DNA of 64,000 nucleotides from Trichothermofontia sichuanensis B231. Its GTDB lineage: Bacteria; Cyanobacteriota; Cyanobacteriia; B231. Position numbers and translations under genes: made by a program. Under the pieces are notes generated by a model that made no database searches, was not told the origin of the DNA, and saw only the letters and a list, made by a program, of their open reading frames with translations. Where the stretch lies: the NCBI RefSeq assembly GCF_026240635.1, contig NZ_CP110848.1:2358501-2422500 (forward strand), given 5' to 3'. Positions 61,118 to 64,000 of this stretch are shown here, one piece after another (position 1 is the stretch's first letter; each line of letters begins with the position of its first letter).

Positions 61118-62707
61118 CTAATGTCCTGCTATGCGTTGACCGATCGTGGCCAGATCGGCTTGGGCGACGGGACTCTCGTAGACGAAACGGCCTTCACTCA
61201 TCACCAGGATGCGATCGGCAAGGGCCATGAGTTCATCCAAGTCTTCGCTGACTAGCAGCACGGCGACTCCCCGATTGCGGGCTGCCACAATTTGGTTGTG
61301 AATGTACTCGACTGCTGCGAAATCCAGGCCAGAACAGGGATTGGCCACAATCAGCAGTCTGATGATTTCGGCAGATAACTCCCGCGCCAAAACCGCGCGC
61401 TGCACATTTCCACCAGACAGATGCGCGATCGGGGTGTTTTCCGAGGGCGTTTTGACGGCAAAAGCCGTGATCAACTCCCGCGCCCATTGGCGAATGGTTT
61501 TAAGCCTCAACCATAGCCCCCCTACCGTGTGGGGGGGGCGATCGAACGTTCGCAAGGCCAGGTTTTCCGCCACACTCATGTGGGGAACGCAGGCATTGCG
61601 CAGAGGTTCCTCCGGAAGGACAAAGACCCCATGCTGGGTCATTGCCTTACGGGTTGCCGTGTAGCGTTCGCCATTGACCCATATATGACCAGCGGTTGCC
61701 GGACGTTGCCCTGCCAATACTTCCACCAGTTCCCGCTGCCCATTGCCGGATACCCCGGCAATGCCCACAATTTCACCGCCATGGACGGCCAGGGAAACCC
61801 CTCTGACGGCAGGCAGACCATTGTCTTTATTGGCATGGAGATCGTGGATTGAGAGAACCGAAGGCATCGGCGCGATCGCCGACTTGGCCACGGCCTTGGC
61901 TACTCGACTTTCCCCCAGCATCATCTGGGTTAGATCGGCGACGGATAGATCCTTGACCAGCCCACTGCCGACAAGTTTACCGCGCCGCAAAACGGTAACG
62001 GTATCGGTAAAGGCGTTCACTTCTCGAAACTTATGGGTAATTAGGAGTACACTCAACCGCCCGGCGCTGACTTGCTCCCGGAGCAGGCCCAGAACCTCAT
62101 CAGCTTCCTGGGGGGTTAACACGGAGGTTGGCTCATCCAGAATCAAGATCCGACTTTGTAAGTACAGTTGTTTGAGGATTTCTAACTTTTGCTTTTGCCC
62201 GGCTGCCAGTTCACCCACAGGCACATCCAGCGGCACCTGAAACGGTGCGGTTTCTAGAAATGCTTGTAAATTTTTATACTCTCGTTGCCAGTGAATCAGG
62301 GGGCGATCGTCATAGCGGGCGAGCACCAAGTTCTCAGCCACGGTCATCGCTGGCACGGAGGTAAAGTGTTGATAGACCATGCCAATACCATAGTGGTGGG
62401 CATCCCGTGGACTCGCGATCGCCCGCCGTTGGCCATCAATTAACACTTCCCCCGCCGTTGGGGTATAAAACCCCATGATGCACTTTACCAGGGTACTTTT
62501 TCCCGCGCCATTCTCCCCCAATAGAGCATGAAAGGTACCCGGTTTGAGGTGCAGAGAAACCTGATCCAGCGCCACCAAACTGCCAAAATGCTTACTCAGC
62601 CGGACGACTTCCAGCTCAGGTGGCTTCATGCTCTCTGCGGTTGGGGGAGGCAATGTCCGCTCTGCCATCGTCACCGTCTCACCAACGAGATCACCAGCAT
62701 CGGTCAT
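61118..62707 (-). CDS. Double-domain ABC ATPase, nucleoside/sugar import type
   Basis: A 529-residue protein with two ABC domains, of the NupO/RbsA-like class used with BmpA-type nucleoside or simple-sugar importers. The start at 62707 is right after a strong GGGGGAGG (MTDAGDLVGETVTM). Domain 1 has Walker A GENGAGKST and LILDEPTSVLTPQEADE. Domain 2 has a degenerate Walker A, GVSGNGQRELVEVL, the signature LSGGNVQRAVLARELS and a Walker B region (LLIVANPCSGLDF), as expected for the non-hydrolysing half of this class. Permease genes are not seen next to it, so the neighbours of the transporter are probably outside or elsewhere. Confidence 0.9.
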   Translation of the reverse strand: MTDAGDLVGETVTMAERTLPPPTAESMKPPELEVVRLSKHFGSLVALDQVSLHLKPGTFHALLGENGAGKSTLVKCIMGFYTPTAGEVLIDGQRRAIASPRDAHHYGIGMVYQHFTSVPAMTVAENLVLARYDDRPLIHWQREYKNLQAFLETAPFQVPLDVPVGELAAGQKQKLEILKQLYLQSRILILDEPTSVLTPQEADEVLGLLREQVSAGRLSVLLITHKFREVNAFTDTVTVLRRGKLVGSGLVKDLSVADLTQMMLGESRVAKAVAKSAIAPMPSVLSIHDLHANKDNGLPAVRGVSLAVHGGEIVGIAGVSGNGQRELVEVLAGQRPATAGHIWVNGERYTATRKAMTQHGVFVLPEEPLRNACVPHMSVAENLALRTFDRPPHTVGGLWLRLKTIRQWARELITAFAVKTPSENTPIAHLSGGNVQRAVLARELSAEIIRLLIVANPCSGLDFAAVEYIHNQIVAARNRGVAVLLVSEDLDELMALADRILVMSEGRFVYESPVAQADLATIGQRIAGH

Positions 62708-63412
62708 AGTCCTCCCCCAGCAACAGAACTTTGAGCACAATTCCAACCAATCGTTGAGGTTTGGGACAAGGGGCAACCGATACTAAATTTTGTCCTTGAC
62801 GGTTTGGTTGACGTCTTTGTAACTGATACAGGCTTTACCTAATTTACTCAGTACACCGTTAAGGTTTGGATTGCGATCCAACCGGCAGTCCTCATCCCCC
62901 ACCCCCTTCTCCCAAGTAGGGAGGAGAAAACCCTCACCCGCGGGTTGCCCCTATCCTACCCCGGCAAAAGTGTACTTTATGATTGAGGTAAAATCTGTAA
63001 CTAGTGGCCTGCCAGACCATTGATGGAGCTACTAGGCAACCGATCCCTGTCTCCCGTTCGTTTGCTGCCCCCACTGAACACTTCCAGTCTAATGCCACCG
63101 CTATCAGGATTGTGTAGAACAACACACATTTGGCCCAGCAATAGGGGGGAAACGTGCTCAGGCAAACACTTGGTGCTTGGGGTGCTTGCAAAGCATCTCG
63201 GCAAGAAAATTGTCCATCAACTGCTCGCCCTGCTCGTTTGACATTGCTTACAAAGCATCTTGGCAGGCAAATCGCAGTCAATGCCAATGGCCATCCATAC
63301 AGTCACCGATCGGGTGAATGCGGTTGCCAAGGGGGGGGCCTTCAGGGAAAACTAGAGTTTAAGAAAATTTAAGGTTATTTTCGTCAAAACGCTTCGCGAA
63401 CGCAAATTGAGC
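62708..63412. other. Intergenic region between ABC ATPase and glgB
   Basis: About 700 bp, divergent promoters expected. It contains a copy of the GGTTTACC/TTAGGTAAAGG-type dispersed repeat at 62829-62937 in inverted orientation. Several short open frames lie on both strands; none convincing. Confidence 0.55.
62829..62937. repeat. Dispersed repeat, inverted copy of the one at 46484-46589
   Basis: Starts CAGGCTTTACCTAATTTACT, includes ACACCGTTAAGGTTTGG and ends in a CTCATCCCC G+C-rich block. Confidence 0.7.
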
Positions 63413-64000
63413 ATGTATAACACAGAAAGTCTCCCAGGCAGCCTGTTCAGTGACTTTGACCTCTACCTCTTTGGTCAAGGCAAACACTATCAGCTTTATG
63501 AAAAGCTGGGTGCCCACCTAATCAAACACAAGGGGGTAAGTGGTGTGCATTTTGCCGTTTGGGCACCGAACGCTTCAGCCGCCAGTGTGGTGGGCGATTT
63601 CAACGATTGGGGAGTCGATAAGCATCCCATGCAGGCCAATAGCCTGGGGGTCTGGGAGACTTTTATCCCTGACCTCAAGGTGGGCACAATCTATAAATTT
63701 GCAATCCGAAGTCAACACAACCACTGGTGTTTCAAAACCGATCCCGTGGGCTTCTACCAGGAATTGCGACCGGCTACGGCGTCGATCGTGGTTGACCTGA
63801 GCTACACTTGGCACGATCAGGCATGGCTCGCCCAACGACGACAGACCGATCCCCTCCAGCAGCCGATCTCTATCTACGAGGTGCACTTGGGTTCCTGGTT
63901 GCACACTAGCATTGACACCCCACCACCAGCAGGTGGGACACCAGTACCCGTTCCCGACAAGCCCGGTGCTCGCTTCTTGACCTACCGAGAACTAGCGGAT
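63413..64000 (+). CDS. glgB: 1,4-alpha-glucan branching enzyme GlgB, N-terminal part
   Basis: The gene runs off the window; 196 codons are visible. The start is the ATG of MYNTESLPGSLFSDFDLYLF. The N-terminal CBM48/branching enzyme region is clear: HFAVWAPNASAASVVGDFND (CBM48), GVWETFIPDLKVGTIYKFAI, KTDPVGFYQELRPATASIV, and ISIYEVHLGSWLH leading into the GH13 barrel. It introduces alpha-1,6 branches into glycogen, complementing glgX at 22-24 kb. The catalytic residues lie beyond the edge. Confidence 0.93.
   Translation, partial: MYNTESLPGSLFSDFDLYLFGQGKHYQLYEKLGAHLIKHKGVSGVHFAVWAPNASAASVVGDFNDWGVDKHPMQANSLGVWETFIPDLKVGTIYKFAIRSQHNHWCFKTDPVGFYQELRPATASIVVDLSYTWHDQAWLAQRRQTDPLQQPISIYEVHLGSWLHTSIDTPPPAGGTPVPVPDKPGARFLTYRELAD

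Noticed and set aside
62934-63287. 117-codon open frame on the minus strand upstream of glgB
   Set aside because: Odd composition, no ribosome site and no conserved features; likely chance.

Overview
The window comes from a cyanobacterial chromosome. The evidence is a full set of lineage-typical genes: ntcA, a ferrochelatase with a C-terminal chlorophyll-binding helix, a ClpS1-type adaptor, a Tll0287-like c-heme protein, a CugP-type UDP-glucose pyrophosphorylase and an RRM-type RNA-binding protein. The octamer GCGATCGC (HIP1) is also very frequent. Base composition is moderately G+C-rich. Signalling genes and small dispersed repeats are abundant, as in larger cyanobacterial genomes of the Leptolyngbya type; that genus-level remark is a guess. 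No transposase, CRISPR array or phage gene was seen.

Layout. 0-4 kb: a lipoprotein sugar-binding protein, a CHAD protein and an RNA-binding protein, all on the minus strand. 4.3-8 kb: a two-gene UDP-sugar operon, UDP-glucuronate decarboxylase (interrupted by a 450-residue intein) and UDP-glucose dehydrogenase. 8.4-17.5 kb: an A+T-rich orphan, then selO, clpS, plsX, hemH, a DUF4126 protein, ntcA, fabI and an MFS transporter. 17.5-30.6 kb: a long minus-strand run. It starts (in transcription order) with a GMC oxidoreductase, two NTF2/SnoaL-fold proteins, a PfpI-like protein, a VOC protein and an AGE-fold protein. It continues with two STAS proteins around glgX, an RsbW-like ATPase, a SpoIIE-type phosphatase, a Clp-fold membrane protease and a Uma2 nuclease. 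31-37 kb: a B12-radical SAM enzyme, bacteriohemerythrin and a ClC-CBS-USP channel. 37.5-46.3 kb: two hybrid histidine kinases and a cysteine desulfurase. 46.6-49 kb: a MerR / thioredoxin-like / permease operon with a clear MerR-type promoter. 49-52 kb: a second SpoIIE/RsbW module coupled to queG. 52.6-64 kb: a Ser/Thr kinase, a dihydroorotase-like protein, cugP, a frameshifted zinc-ribbon gene, a c-heme protein, tRNA-Arg(CCG), a Wza-type export protein, a nucleoside/sugar ABC ATPase and the start of glgB.

How the genes connect. CugP (UDP-Glc), UGD (UDP-GlcA) and UXS (UDP-Xyl) form a nucleotide-sugar route that could feed the polysaccharide exporter. glgX and glgB are glycogen enzymes, and glgX sits inside a partner-switching (PP2C / RsbW / STAS) cluster. 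The most notable items are the intein in UXS, the STAS-glgX-STAS arrangement, the GMC-to-AGE enzyme cluster, a probable AUU start for selO, a ClC channel lacking its gating glutamate, a dihydroorotase-like protein lacking key residues, and a family of about 107-bp MITE-like elements with imperfect terminal inverted repeats present at least five times.
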